From Pyrinomonadaceae bacterium (GTDB lineage Bacteria > Acidobacteriota > Blastocatellia > Pyrinomonadales > Pyrinomonadaceae): 64,000 nucleotides of DNA. The notes beneath the pieces were generated by a model. It was not told where the DNA came from. It did no database searches and worked only from the letters and a program-made list of their open reading frames with translations. Location of the stretch: assembly GCA_017983495.1 (NCBI GenBank), contig JAGOBH010000002.1, positions 372,001-436,000 on the forward strand, written 5' to 3'. The position numbers and the translations under genes are program-made. The first letter of the stretch is position 1. Every line of letters starts with the position of its first letter. This document shows, piece by piece, positions 1 through 9,134 of this stretch.

Positions 1-524
1 TCCGACAACTCGCGGCCCATCAGGTGCAGGAATTCACGGACCGAATATGATCGACTGAGTTCGAGTTGGTTGATCACACTGCCGATCCACTCGTCAGCTT
101 CCTGATATTCTTCGCGGTTGGCGAGTACATCGCCCATCCGCATAACTTCTGAGGAGTCCAACTCCTCATCATCCATGCTCGGATGAGCCTGGAAGTGATT
201 TCGTCCGAGTATCTCGTGAATGTCGTGATACAAAACAGTACCTGACATGACGATAACGTCAACGAATCGGTTTTTGATGACGTAGGCGAGCAGTCGACGC
301 ATTCCGGAAGGGATCAGATTCCCTGATCCGCATAAATAGATCGTCGAATTGTCGTCAAGCATGTCCAGCCAGATGCGATGTGCCTCGGCGAGTTGTTTTG
401 CACCGAATCCGGCACCTTCCATCTTTTCCAAAAGACCCGCAACTGAACGGTCGCGATCGATCGGGATCGGCCTCGTTGGAACCGTCAAAAATTTCGAAGC
501 CTTTGTTTTCTTTTGAGCTACCAT
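1..524 (-). CDS. Deoxyhypusine synthase-like protein (partial, C-terminus beyond window)
   Basis: A minus-strand reading frame opens with ATG at 524 and stays open to the window edge (about 174 residues). The protein resembles the NAD-dependent deoxyhypusine synthase family. The central part reads GNLIPSGMRRLLAYVIKN, followed by VDVIVMSGTVLYHDIHE, the Rossmann-like core with the conserved Asn, Gly and His-Asp positions of the family. Bacteria do not make hypusine-modified eIF5A, and bacterial members are known or suspected to transfer the aminobutyl group of spermidine onto other amines, for example in homospermidine formation. The catalytic lysine would lie in the missing C-terminal part. 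The gene is directly downstream of speA on the same strand (44 bp gap), which supports a polyamine role. The exact substrate cannot be told from this fragment. Confidence 0.8.
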   Translation of the reverse strand, partial: MVAQKKTKASKFLTVPTRPIPIDRDRSVAGLLEKMEGAGFGAKQLAEAHRIWLDMLDDNSTIYLCGSGNLIPSGMRRLLAYVIKNRFVDVIVMSGTVLYHDIHEILGRNHFQAHPSMDDEELDSSEVMRMGDVLANREEYQEADEWIGSVINQLELSRSYSVREFLHLMGRELS

Positions 525-568
525 AATTTCTCCGCGTATAAAATACCTAAACTAATTCTGAGATCTTG

Positions 569-2503
569 TTATTTCTGTTCTTTTGTTCCGTTTGGCGTCA
601 GATATGTATAGCTGTCGACCTGATCTTCATAAAACTCGATCAGCTTGCTACCCTCCGTATTTGTCAGGATCCCTTCCTTGATCCTGAGCATAACCGCCTT
701 GCGGAATGTGTCGTGCAATTGCACGGCGTCAAATCGTACCGTCGCCAGCGAATCGCCCAGCGTGGCACCGTATATTACTTTTCTGATGATGTATCCGTCC
801 TCACCGATAAAGATATGTGCTTCGTGCGGCACACCAAAGAGGTTGTGGTTGTTACCCATCACTTCTTGATAAGCGCCAACGAGCATCATTGCGAGGTAAT
901 AAGATTCATTCTTTACAAGCTTGTGCAATTCAAGCACCGGTTTTATGTCGTGCAGGTCGACAAACTTATCTACAATACCGTCGGAATCGCAGGTTATATC
1001 ACATAGCGTAGCATATTCCGTAGGTTTTTTGTTGAGTTTATGTATTGGGACGATCGGGAACAATTGCTCTAAAGCCCAATTATCCGGCATCGACCGAAAG
1101 ACCGAAAAGTTAGCCAGGTACTTCGCGCACATCAAGCGGCGAAGGTCATCAAATTCCTCTGAGACGTACTTTTTCAACTGAGCGTATTGATCGGCCTTTT
1201 CACATATGTCCCAAAAAAGCACTTCGCCCTTACCTTTGGCCTGTAAAGAGATCAGTCCAAGATTGAACATCGTGAAGAGTTCCTCACGATGCTCCAAGGC
1301 GTCATGGTAATACTCTCGATAGTTCTTGGCATTGATCGTTTCCCGCAGGTCAAAAAGCTCTTTGACAACCACCGGGTCGTCAGCTTCCATGATCATAGGG
1401 GTCAGATCCTCAACGACAGTTTCGATCTCATCCTGCACGTTAGTGACCAGCATGGCATGGTAGGCGGAAAGATATCGTCCGGATTCCTGAATGATCGTTG
1501 GATGCGGCACATCCTCATCATCGCAAACCGTTTTGATGACATAAATAACGTCGTTCGCAAATTCGCGGGCATTATAGTTCGCCGATGATTCGAACGAGGT
1601 GCGCGATCCATCATAGTCAACGGCCATGCCGCCGCCAACGTCAAGATATTGGATCGGGATACCCATTTTGCTGATCTTTGCGTAGGTTCTCGCTGCCTCT
1701 TTCATCGCGTTTTTGATCCGCTTGATATCAGTCAATTGCGAACCGATGTGAAAGTGCAACAGGCGAAGCATATCGATCCGCCCGGATTCTTGAAGTCTCC
1801 TGATAACCTCAAGTATTTCGGTTGTGGTCAATCCGAACTTTGCGGCTTCTCCCCCGGATTTTTCCCATTTGCCCGATCCCTTTGAATATAGTTTGACTCG
1901 GACGCCTATCATCGGGAGTTTAATATCTTTATTGAGACGCGAAGTCTCTTCCGCCAGATCGATCGTATGATCGAGTTCGCTCATCTTTTCAATGACGATG
2001 ACGACGTTCTTACCTGCGGCCGCACCTGCGAAGGCGAGTTTGATGAAATCCCGATCCTTGAATCCGTTGAGAACGAGCAGGCTTTCTTTTGATTGTTCCA
2101 AACCAAGCGCCGCGTAAAGTTCGGCCTTTGAGCCGGCTTCGAGCCCAAAGTTATAACGTGAGCCTTCCCGGAGGTATTCTTCGATAACCGCACGGTTCTG
2201 GTTCACTTTCATCGGAAAAACACACAGGTGACCACCCTCGTAATCAAATTCTTTGATCGATTTGCGGAAAGCGGTCTGGAGTTTTCGGATCTGTCCAAAA
2301 ATAAGCTGGGGAAACCTCAAAAGGATCGGAGTGTTCACGCCCCGCTTTTTCAGATCGTCTATGATCTCCTTTACGTCAGCGGTTAGGTTGTCGTTCTCCG
2401 GCGAACGGACAATGAGATTTCCTTTGCGGTTGACGCCAAAATAATCAGCGCCCCAGTTGGCGATCCCATATGTTTCGATTGTCTGATCGATAATTGCGCT
2501 CAA
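569..2503 (-). CDS. speA: Biosynthetic arginine decarboxylase
   Basis: A 644-residue PLP-dependent decarboxylase that converts arginine to agmatine, the first step of the agmatine route to putrescine. Length and order match the SpeA family (about 630-660 residues). The PLP-binding lysine lies in FPMKVNQNR near residue 99. The TIM-barrel motifs LLHFHIGSQ and YLDVGGGMAVDYDG follow, and IIQESGRYL is the conserved turn before the C-terminal beta domain. Translation starts at a TTG at 2503 preceded by GGGAG on the minus strand; no upstream ATG is available. It is followed by the deoxyhypusine-synthase-like gene, probably in one transcript, so the pair likely makes and then modifies polyamines. Confidence 0.95.
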   Translation of the reverse strand: MSAIIDQTIETYGIANWGADYFGVNRKGNLIVRSPENDNLTADVKEIIDDLKKRGVNTPILLRFPQLIFGQIRKLQTAFRKSIKEFDYEGGHLCVFPMKVNQNRAVIEEYLREGSRYNFGLEAGSKAELYAALGLEQSKESLLVLNGFKDRDFIKLAFAGAAAGKNVVIVIEKMSELDHTIDLAEETSRLNKDIKLPMIGVRVKLYSKGSGKWEKSGGEAAKFGLTTTEILEVIRRLQESGRIDMLRLLHFHIGSQLTDIKRIKNAMKEAARTYAKISKMGIPIQYLDVGGGMAVDYDGSRTSFESSANYNAREFANDVIYVIKTVCDDEDVPHPTIIQESGRYLSAYHAMLVTNVQDEIETVVEDLTPMIMEADDPVVVKELFDLRETINAKNYREYYHDALEHREELFTMFNLGLISLQAKGKGEVLFWDICEKADQYAQLKKYVSEEFDDLRRLMCAKYLANFSVFRSMPDNWALEQLFPIVPIHKLNKKPTEYATLCDITCDSDGIVDKFVDLHDIKPVLELHKLVKNESYYLAMMLVGAYQEVMGNNHNLFGVPHEAHIFIGEDGYIIRKVIYGATLGDSLATVRFDAVQLHDTFRKAVMLRIKEGILTNTEGSKLIEFYEDQVDSYTYLTPNGTKEQK

Positions 2504-2829
2504 ATTTATCTAACTCCCAGCGGTTCTAAATGAATGAAATCAACGCTACAGCAAAAACACTTAGCTTAATAAAAATCTTCCGAAAATCCAAGAGTCAATA
2601 AACATCAGGGTTCCACGCGTTATTTGATCTCTTTCGGTTGGCTTATTGTTTGGCATAAGCCTTGCATTCAGATTCGCTGGGAGAAGACTTATACAGCGGA
2701 TGACAGTTGCATCACTAAGGAAATAGGGCATTTCGGGCAAAATGCACGAACGAGTTGCCGAAGATTGTCAAAATTGGGTGCCAAAATCTGTCACATTGAC
2801 CGTAATTGAAGATTTGTGAGGTTGGGAAA
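2504..2829. other. Divergent intergenic region between speA and the pilin gene
   Basis: 326 bp without a gene, holding regulatory sequence for two divergent transcripts. The recognisable element is the sigma-54 type promoter at 2652-2665 that faces the pilin gene. A 6-bp inverted repeat (GGCTTA at 2640-2645, TAAGCC at 2656-2661) overlaps its -24 side. I see no riboswitch or small ORF that I would defend. Confidence 0.6.
2650..2666 (+). promoter_or_regulatory. Sigma-54 (RpoN) promoter for the pilin gene
   Basis: The sequence TTGGCATAAGCCTTGCA has the invariant GG at 2652-2653 and GC at 2664-2665, separated by exactly 10 bases, as required of a -24/-12 promoter. Flanking bases also fit the TTGGCAC-N5-TTGCA consensus except for one position. 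Transcription would start near 2677, leaving a leader of about 150 nt before the pilin start at 2830. Major pilin genes are classically driven by RpoN with PilR, so position and gene type agree. No PilS/PilR pair is present in the window. Confidence 0.75.
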
Positions 2830-3252
2830 ATGAAAAGTAGACATGAGGGTGGTTTCTCGTTGATTGAGTTGTTATTGGTTGTCGTGATCATTGGGATCGT
2901 GGCATCACTTGCTGTGCCGGCGTTGCAAAAGGGCCTCAGAGCTGCCGAAAACGGAAACACGTTCGCTACGATGCGAACTATCGCTTCGACACAAGTGGGC
3001 TATTATTCGCAAAATAATCGCTTTGGTCGATTGAGTGAGATAAACAATGTACTTAGCCAGAGTGTCGGCACCACTACGGGTAACCAGATCAACCGTGGTA
3101 AGTTCGTGTTCGATATGGCTCCGGTCGCACCAACCAATGCGGAACTGCGTGACGGCTTTACGATCACGGCGACCCGCAACGTTGCCAGCGAAGGCGTTAT
3201 CTACAAATACGAACTAACCCAGACCGGCGAGATCCGGCAGATCCTTCCTTAG
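2830..3252 (+). CDS. Type IV pilin-like protein (prepilin)
   Basis: A 140-residue class III-signal protein. The start at 2830 is preferred to the in-frame ATG at 2806 because a GAGG lies 8 bases upstream and the leader is then the usual short basic peptide MKSRHEGG. Cleavage is expected between Gly8 and Phe9; the mature protein begins FSLIELLLVVVIIGIVAS, with the conserved Glu at position +5 and the N-methylated Phe. The rest is a small globular domain without a C-terminal disulfide pair. It is shorter than most proteobacterial PilA but in the range of short pilins and pseudopilins. The sigma-54 promoter favours a true pilus subunit over a type II secretion pseudopilin. No assembly ATPase or secretin gene is nearby. 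Confidence 0.88.
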   Translation: MKSRHEGGFSLIELLLVVVIIGIVASLAVPALQKGLRAAENGNTFATMRTIASTQVGYYSQNNRFGRLSEINNVLSQSVGTTTGNQINRGKFVFDMAPVAPTNAELRDGFTITATRNVASEGVIYKYELTQTGEIRQILP

Positions 3253-3310
3253 TCAAATTCATGCAAATCTCCCTCCTTCAAAATCCTCAGTCACCAAGGG
3301 GTAATCAGTA

Positions 3311-5023
3311 ATGAATGTATTCGAAGACCTTATAATCGAACTGAAACAAGAAAACCTGCTCGAGAATACCGTAATGGACAACGCTGACAATAAGTCGGTG
3401 AGGGCTGCGACGGATGACTCCGTATTAGATTCTGAGATCTTCGAGGTCCATGATGAGCAGGACCCGGAACATGACGGTCGGGAAGCTGCTGAACCGAGTA
3501 CGACGGGGAGCGGCTCATTTGGTTTGACCGATGTCGCACGACCGATGCCCAACGGCCCTGAGCCAGGTGCTGCCGAATCCGCCGACCTTCAGCTTCAAGG
3601 CAGCAACGAGACGATCGAGATACGTAAACCCGATACTGAACGGGAGTTTTTCCAAAAGCGTGCAATCGGTGAGATATCAAGTCTTCAGATGGTCGAGGCC
3701 GTCCTTTCAGCGGTAGAACGTGAAAGGATGAAGATCGTTCCCAAGTCCTACGACGATCTCGAAGCAAAAAAAGCACTTCATTTCTTTCTACACGTTGCCG
3801 AGGACGAAAACTCGGAACAACACAAACAGGCCGAATATGATCTGATGAGAGAGACAGAGGCCTGGTGTTCCGCTCTGGCCGCTCGCGATCGCGAGATAAC
3901 GGTAGCCAACATTCGTCGTTACTGCGAAAACTGTCGTCCGATGCTCAGTTCGCAGGCGATGCTGGCCATGGCCCGTTTCTACCGCAATTTGCCGTGTTCG
4001 GAATCAGTTCGTGGAAAATTTGATTTCATAATCACTCGATTGTTTTCCCGACCGCTTGATGAAGAGGATAAGCGAATGCTCCTTTTCACTCGCGACGAGA
4101 TGCTCGGCCATATCAAGACCCTTTATGCCGATTGGTCAAGCATTTCGCTTTATGCTGTTGATCAGGACGAATCGAACATTCTGCTCACTGCGATGAGTTT
4201 TGAGGATCTTGCCAGCGAGGCAGAGTCCGCAAAAAACTTTGACGAACTCATAAAAAGTGATTTCTTCGGCAGACTGCGTCTGTTCAAGGAGAGCATTGCC
4301 GAGTTGTTTTTCGCTCCAAATGTGACTGCTGCCGCTATTGAATGTAACATTCGCATCGGCAATATTTACGTCGATTTGATCGATAGAGAGCGCCGTAGTT
4401 CAGACCCGGCGACAGTCCATCAGAAATACGGTGATCTGGATGACCAAACCGTATCCGAGGCGGCTGGGCGTACCCTTGAGCTGGTAGAGATCCTCAGAGA
4501 GCGTTCCAAGCCGGTGGTCGTCGACGAGAGTGAGCCCGAAACTGAGCACATTCACGAAGAACATATTGAAAAGCCTTCAATCCATTCAGAAGAACCCCTA
4601 ATAGCAGCCGTTTCTTCACCGAACATGCTAGTTGCTCGGCTTAAGGCTCAGGCCTTTGCCGTAAATCGCTGGTTCCTCGCGCTTTCGGTTCTTTTGATCG
4701 CTGCCTCAGTGGGCATTTACATTTGGGGTAATTATTTTGCTGAACCCAAGATCTCGAATGCCGGCGTGAAAACGCTGAGTTTTCAAGGAACAGAACTTGG
4801 CGATATCGTCAAAACCGCGAAATTGAGTGGCGACACGCTCTACATTGTCGCTCAGCCGACATATGATTCGCTGGCCAAAGAAAAACAGACCGAGCTGTTA
4901 CAAAAACTCTATCAGTCCGGAAATGAAAAAGGCTGGGTCAACGTAAATCTGATGAATAGTGAAGGCAAAACTGTAGGGTTTGCATCGCCTTCGCGGTTTG
5001 ATCTGATATCTCCCGAAAAATGA
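3311..5023 (+). CDS. Hypothetical membrane-anchored protein, 570 residues
   Basis: I do not recognise a family. Residues 1-100 are acidic and low in hydrophobicity, probably disordered. Residues 110-400 are alpha-helical with scattered Cys and aromatic residues. A Glu/His-rich linker around 410-435 follows, then a single strong membrane segment (about 457-477, LSVLLIAASVGIYIWG) and an approximately 90-residue C-terminal domain ending in SPEK. This suggests a large cytoplasmic region with a short exported tail. Start: ATG at 3311 with AAGGGG 9 bases upstream. It lies 58 bp after the pilin gene and ends at a strong terminator, so it may share the pilin transcript. The link with pili is only positional. 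Confidence 0.75.
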   Translation: MNVFEDLIIELKQENLLENTVMDNADNKSVRAATDDSVLDSEIFEVHDEQDPEHDGREAAEPSTTGSGSFGLTDVARPMPNGPEPGAAESADLQLQGSNETIEIRKPDTEREFFQKRAIGEISSLQMVEAVLSAVERERMKIVPKSYDDLEAKKALHFFLHVAEDENSEQHKQAEYDLMRETEAWCSALAARDREITVANIRRYCENCRPMLSSQAMLAMARFYRNLPCSESVRGKFDFIITRLFSRPLDEEDKRMLLFTRDEMLGHIKTLYADWSSISLYAVDQDESNILLTAMSFEDLASEAESAKNFDELIKSDFFGRLRLFKESIAELFFAPNVTAAAIECNIRIGNIYVDLIDRERRSSDPATVHQKYGDLDDQTVSEAAGRTLELVEILRERSKPVVVDESEPETEHIHEEHIEKPSIHSEEPLIAAVSSPNMLVARLKAQAFAVNRWFLALSVLLIAASVGIYIWGNYFAEPKISNAGVKTLSFQGTELGDIVKTAKLSGDTLYIVAQPTYDSLAKEKQTELLQKLYQSGNEKGWVNVNLMNSEGKTVGFASPSRFDLISPEK

Positions 5024-5049
5024 TCTCCTAAATTGTCAAAGAGCAAAAT

Positions 5050-5081
5050 GAGCCCCGATATTCACGCGGGGCTCTTTTTTT
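5050..5081 (+). terminator. Rho-independent terminator after the 570-residue protein gene
   Basis: A perfect 8-bp stem (GAGCCCCG at 5050-5057 with CGGGGCTC at 5067-5074), a 9-nt loop and seven T residues. It closes the possible pilin transcript unit. Confidence 0.92.
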
Positions 5082-5243
5082 ATTTCCTATAAAACCGCTA
5101 TCTTGAATTCTGTAAATTTTCGAAACTAATTTCGTGGTGTTAGAGTATTAGAAACGAACTATCCAACACCGGGTGAATGCCCGGATGTAAATAAAAAATG
5201 TGAGTTATCGTCTGAGCACCCGACAACTGGTGTTCGAATTACT

Positions 5244-6896
5244 ATGAAAAACCAAAGCTTTTCGAGAACCATCCTTGCCGCGATCCTTTTGAACGTTGTA
5301 CTTATTCCGAACTTCCTGCTGGCCCAGTCGGCACCGGCCGATGTTAACGCCGCAATCAGGAAAGAAGGAATGGAAAACTCGAAGATAATGAACACGCTTC
5401 ATTACTTCACCGATCTCTACGGACCGCGTCTTACCGGAAGCCCTAACCATGTTGCCGCAGCAAATTGGGCGGCGAAGGAAATGACATCCTGGGGTTTCGT
5501 TAATGCAGCGCTCGAACCGTGGGATTTTGGACACCCCGGTTGGGTCAGCGAACGTGCGACGGGATTGATGACGTCTCCGATCCAGGACACGCTCACCTTC
5601 GAAGTTCTTGCGTGGACTCCCTCGACCAAGGGCGTGGTCAAGTCGACCGCCGTCAATATTGTCCTGCCTGACCGCCCGACGCAAGAAGAACTGACCGCGT
5701 ATCTTTCGTCGGTCAAAGATTCTGTCGCCAAAAAGATTGTCTTCGTGGGCAAACCGGCTGTCGTGCCTGTGACAATCGAACCGGCTCCGCGACGTATTCC
5801 CGACGCCACGGCAAAGCAGCGATTTGATCCGACGGCAACTCCGCAAACTCCCGGCATCGGCGGTGGCGGTCCCGGACAACAAAGAACCCCGAAACCTGGA
5901 GCCCTGACACCGGGACAGGTTGGCGAACAGCTGGACAAATTCCTCGTTGACAACAAGGTTGCTCTTCGTGTGAATGACGCCGGCATGGATCACGGACTGA
6001 TGCGTGCGTTCAATAACCGCACCTTCGATATCGCCAAGGTCGTGCCAACCGTTGTTATGCGAAACGACGATTTTGGCCGCATTGTTCGCCTCATGAACAA
6101 GAATACTCCGGTCAGCCTCGAGTTCGAGGTTCGCAACCGCATCGTTCCCGAAGGCAAAACCAGCTACAACGTAGTTGCCGAAATTCCGGGTACCGACAAA
6201 GGCGACGAAGTTGTCATGCTTGGTGGGCATCTCGATTCGTGGCACTCTGCTACTGGTGCAACCGACAACGCTGTCGGATGTGCGGTAATGATGGAGGCCG
6301 CTCGAATCCTCAAAGCGATCGGCGTCAAACCGCGTCGCACGATCCGCGTTGCCCTTTGGAGCGGCGAAGAGCAGGGGCTGCTCGGATCGCAGGCTTATGT
6401 CAAAAAACATTTTGGCACCGCTGAGGCTCCGCTGCCTGCATACAGCAAATTCAACGGGTATTTTAATGTCGACAGCGGAACCGGCCGTGCCCGCGGCATG
6501 AGCGTTTTTGGGCCTGCCGAAGCCTCGACGGTGCTTCGCGAAGCTCTCGCCCCTTTCGCCGATCTTGGCGTAGCCGGTGCGATCAGCACTCGCGGTCGAA
6601 ATCTGGGAGGAACTGATCATACTTCGTTTAATGCTGCCGGTCTGCCGGGTATTGGTATCGCCCAGGATCCGATCGAATATTTCACCCATACATGGCACAC
6701 CAATCTCGATACCTATGAACGGATCATCGAGAGCGATGTGAAAGCATCGGCGATCGTGATCGCGGCAGCGGTTTACGCCCTTGCGATGCGTGACGAAATG
6801 TTGCCGCGATTCAAAGCCGGTGAAATGCCTGCTTTGCCGCCGGCGCCGCCCGCGGCGCAACCGACGCCTGCGACAACGCCGAGACCGCGTTCGTAG
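5244..6896 (+). CDS. Secreted M28-family zinc metallopeptidase
   Basis: A 550-residue aminopeptidase-type enzyme with a Sec signal peptide (about residues 1-28, ending LLAQ). The M28 di-zinc site is visible: His329 and Asp331 in GGHLDS, Asp341 in TDNAVG, the catalytic Glu375 and metal-binding Glu376 in [10 protein letters not shown], and the late His in [11 protein letters not shown]-like insert fills residues 120-250, including a Gly/Pro-rich loop. The Pro/Ala-rich C-terminal tail is likely disordered. Members of this family trim peptides in the periplasm or outside the cell. It has its own terminator and stands alone. A small hairpin (CCGGG-6-CCCGG at 5169-5184) lies in the upstream region. 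Confidence 0.93.
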   Translation: MKNQSFSRTILAAILLNVVLIPNFLLAQSAPADVNAAIRKEGMENSKIMNTLHYFTDLYGPRLTGSPNHVAAANWAAKEMTSWGFVNAALEPWDFGHPGWVSERATGLMTSPIQDTLTFEVLAWTPSTKGVVKSTAVNIVLPDRPTQEELTAYLSSVKDSVAKKIVFVGKPAVVPVTIEPAPRRIPDATAKQRFDPTATPQTPGIGGGGPGQQRTPKPGALTPGQVGEQLDKFLVDNKVALRVNDAGMDHGLMRAFNNRTFDIAKVVPTVVMRNDDFGRIVRLMNKNTPVSLEFEVRNRIVPEGKTSYNVVAEIPGTDKGDEVVMLGGHLDSWHSATGATDNAVGCAVMMEAARILKAIGVKPRRTIRVALWSGEEQGLLGSQAYVKKHFGTAEAPLPAYSKFNGYFNVDSGTGRARGMSVFGPAEASTVLREALAPFADLGVAGAISTRGRNLGGTDHTSFNAAGLPGIGIAQDPIEYFTHTWHTNLDTYERIIESDVKASAIVIAAAVYALAMRDEMLPRFKAGEMPALPPAPPAAQPTPATTPRPRS

Positions 6897-6935
6897 TTCT
6901 CCTTTTATCAAATTCCGTCTTCAAACGGACCTCAG

Positions 6936-6968
6936 ATGCCTCTTTTCTAACAGAGAGGCATTTTTTTT
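6936..6968 (+). terminator. Rho-independent terminator after the M28 peptidase gene
   Basis: ATGCCTCT (6936-6943) pairs perfectly with AGAGGCAT (6954-6961) around a 10-nt loop and runs into eight T residues. Confidence 0.9.
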
Positions 6969-6969
6969 A

Positions 6970-6999
6970 TTGACTATTCTCGAGCGTTGTCGCTATTAT
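6970..6999 (+). promoter_or_regulatory. Putative sigma-70 type promoter of the STAS-like gene
   Basis: TTGACT at 6970-6975 and TATTAT at 6994-6999 with an 18-base spacer, the same -10 and spacing as the dcw promoter at 16847. The predicted start is about 7006, only some 7 nt before the ATG at 7013, so the message would be almost leaderless. Confidence 0.5.
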
Positions 7000-7012
7000 C
7001 AGGAAAAAATAA

Positions 7013-7372
7013 ATGCCATATCGTTCTCAAACAACGTTAGGTGCGGAATACGTCACTATCACGGCGACCGGCGAATATTCCCAAATGGAAATGTTCGAAT
7101 TCATCAGCCATTGTCGAGCGGAGGCTGGTGCCAATGAACGAGAATGCGTCCTGATCGACTGCAGCGAACTCGAGATCAAGATCTCTGAGGTCGAGCGATT
7201 CGAGGGCGGCCAGATGTTTGCCCGACTTTTTGGGTCCGACTATAAGGTCGCCTTAATACTCCCTGCCGGACAAATTACCAAAATGGGCGAAATGGCAGCG
7301 AATAATCGCGGCGGCCGCCTGCTCGTTACGCCGTCCCGAAATGAAGCCATCGCCTGGCTGCTCGAACTATAG
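7013..7372 (+). CDS. Small STAS/SpoIIAA-like domain protein
   Basis: A 119-residue soluble protein without signal or membrane segment. The alternation of strands and helices (VLIDCSELEIKIS, then VALILPAGQI, ending with NRGGRLLVTPSRNEAIAWLLEL) is the pattern of SpoIIAA-like/STAS-like proteins, which bind ligands or partner proteins. The phosphorylatable Ser of true anti-anti-sigma factors is not obvious, so a regulatory role is not claimed. AGGA sits 8 bases upstream of the ATG. Its stop codon abuts the stop of the convergent nuclease gene. Confidence 0.65.
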   Translation: MPYRSQTTLGAEYVTITATGEYSQMEMFEFISHCRAEAGANERECVLIDCSELEIKISEVERFEGGQMFARLFGSDYKVALILPAGQITKMGEMAANNRGGRLLVTPSRNEAIAWLLEL

Positions 7373-8794
7373 CTCCCTAAGTCTTTTGAAGATCTCGACC
7401 ATCGCCAGCGTGTCCAAATGACAGTACTTTTCGAGATCGTCGAATATCTGCCGGCGTTCGATGTCTCTAGTTGTTTCCCATGTTGCCGCTCTGAACCAAC
7501 TGATCGAAGCCGTCATTCCGTCCCCTATACCAAGTTCCCTGTAAGACAAATGGGGAACCAATACCGGCAGAACTTTCTTGATCGAACTACTCCCGCGAAA
7601 ATCCGGGTGAACGAAGAGATTTTCGGAGAATATCTTCATCAGATCATAAACTCTCGTGTTTAGTTCGGAGAAGAAACCCGCAAACTCCGGATACATCATC
7701 CCCATCTCGTCGTTTCGGGTTTTCTCGAATGGCTCATACCATACAAATACCGTACCATTTGTCCCGGATAGATCCTGCTCAAGCTTTTCGGCCAACGAAC
7801 GAGCCGGAGCCGTCTCCCCGGTTGAAAGGTAGAAGCTGTGGACAGGTTCGCTGCCGGATTCAGGTATTGTATGAAGCGAATACTGGAAGCACATTTGCTG
7901 AAAAGGCCGAACCCCGTCAAAGAGCGGAATTGCGTACGAAAAGGTTTCGTAGTCCAAAAAATGCAGGGGATATTTCCAACTCTCAATACGTTCACGGATC
8001 GCGTTACGATCAATTACGACCTCACCTGCTTTAGCTGCGTTGACCTGGATCTGTTGTTTGGATGAGAGCTTAAAATCGCCGGGAATATCCACGATATCAA
8101 TCACTCCACGGTCAAGAAGTTCGGCCAGTTTTGCCTTATTTAGTCTCGAGACGTTGAAAACCGTATATTCCGGAAGATCCGGAAAGTGCAATTTTATGAA
8201 CGGGCATTCGAGCTTATTTGCGGCACAGAATGCAGCGATCGAGGGGATCGGTTCGGTCGAGGAATAGGCAAATGCAGAAAGGATTTGCTCTTCGGTTGTC
8301 GGCATCAATTCAGTGGTCTCGTCAGTCACGTCGGTGATGATGAACAGCTGCTCAACATCGATCTCACCGCGGCGAACGTACTCCCCGTTCATCGTGATCA
8401 AGTGAACTCGCCCTACCGTAAATCCGCTTCTTTCAGCAACGTACTTTTGAAAGGCGGCGTCCTCGATATGCTCAGGTTTGATCGAGGCCGAGGCCTTGAC
8501 CTCAAATAGGTCGATCACACCATCAGACGTATCCGTGACGGTCACATCGCTTCGAGCGTAAAGGTCAGCTGTTTGAAATACTCGCTGAAACTCAACCACC
8601 TTTCCGTCCGCAGGCTGAAATCGTCGGAGTTGTTTCACGTAACTTTCGACAGCATAGCCCTGTTGACGGAGGTGTTCATATTCCATCGAATCTACGTCCG
8701 CCTTGATCACGTCCGGGCGGTTCTGCTTTAGCCAAAACTCATTTGGGCACGTCAGATATAGTAGATAGTCGGTTTTTGTAAGCCTATTTTTCAT
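7367..8794 (-). CDS. Cas4/RecB-like nuclease with DUF2779 C-terminal domain
   Basis: A 475-residue two-part protein. The N-terminal half begins LTKTDYLLYLTCPNEFWL, the entry motif of Cas4/RecB-like PD-(D/E)XK nucleases. At about residues 77-97 comes an Asp strand followed by DLFEVKAS, which supplies the E-x-K catalytic pair. The C-terminal half (about 275-475) matches DUF2779: HFLDYETFSYAIPLFDG opens an RNase H-like fold with Asp/Glu metal ligands, and CHLDTLAMVEIF closes it. It is therefore predicted to carry two nuclease-like domains. Partner and substrate are unknown; similar genes occur both alone and in mobile or defence settings. It is transcribed away from the antitoxin gene start and converges on the STAS-like gene. 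Confidence 0.75.
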   Translation of the reverse strand: MKNRLTKTDYLLYLTCPNEFWLKQNRPDVIKADVDSMEYEHLRQQGYAVESYVKQLRRFQPADGKVVEFQRVFQTADLYARSDVTVTDTSDGVIDLFEVKASASIKPEHIEDAAFQKYVAERSGFTVGRVHLITMNGEYVRRGEIDVEQLFIITDVTDETTELMPTTEEQILSAFAYSSTEPIPSIAAFCAANKLECPFIKLHFPDLPEYTVFNVSRLNKAKLAELLDRGVIDIVDIPGDFKLSSKQQIQVNAAKAGEVVIDRNAIRERIESWKYPLHFLDYETFSYAIPLFDGVRPFQQMCFQYSLHTIPESGSEPVHSFYLSTGETAPARSLAEKLEQDLSGTNGTVFVWYEPFEKTRNDEMGMMYPEFAGFFSELNTRVYDLMKIFSENLFVHPDFRGSSSIKKVLPVLVPHLSYRELGIGDGMTASISWFRAATWETTRDIERRQIFDDLEKYCHLDTLAMVEIFKRLREL

Positions 8795-8876
8795 TTTTGG
8801 GTCGCCTTAATGTGCACATTGATTATATCGGCATCGAACGCAGTTAGACAGGTAATCGCGGTGTATTAGGCGGAGG

Positions 8877-9134
8877 TCACCTGGACTTTCTTGCGGCAAC
8901 TCCAAACGGGAATCGACCCGATCCCGTTCCGGGCCCCTGTTGCGGGACAGTTGTTCTATGCCGCGTGCCATACGAGGATTCGCGTCGCGTTTGAGTGAGC
9001 AAGGCCTGCTGGTCCCTACGGACCAGTTCACGAATGTACTCGCTGACCGAACCATAGTCTAGTGTTTCGGTCCGAAATTCGATGAATTTACGCATCTTTT
9101 CGGGTACGGATATATTCATTGATGTTCTCGACAT
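8877..9134 (-). CDS. ParD-like ribbon-helix-helix antitoxin, without visible toxin
   Basis: An 85-residue protein whose first 45 residues (MSRTSMNISVPEKMRKFIE, then SVSEYIRELVRRDQ) match the ParD/CopG DNA-binding ribbon-helix-helix domain. The usual toxin-binding tail is not recognisable: after residue 50 the sequence becomes Arg/Gly/Thr-rich. No ParE-type frame follows in any of the three frames before the nuclease gene at 8794. It is thus a solitary or decayed antitoxin. An inverted repeat upstream (9170-9206) is a likely autoregulatory operator. It may also regulate the downstream nuclease gene, 82 bp further on the same strand. Confidence 0.7.
   Translation of the reverse strand: MSRTSMNISVPEKMRKFIEFRTETLDYGSVSEYIRELVRRDQQALLTQTRRESSYGTRHRTTVPQQGPGTGSGRFPFGVAARKSR

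Noticed and set aside
5205..6911. A 568-codon minus-strand frame opposite the M28 peptidase gene
   Set aside because: Shadow frame with Arg/His/Asp-rich, domain-free protein; the plus-strand frame has a signal peptide and an intact metal site.
8807..9055. An 82-codon frame overlapping the ParD-like gene, tested as toxin or frameshifted tail
   Set aside because: Its sequence shows neither ParE features nor a continuation of the ParD fold.
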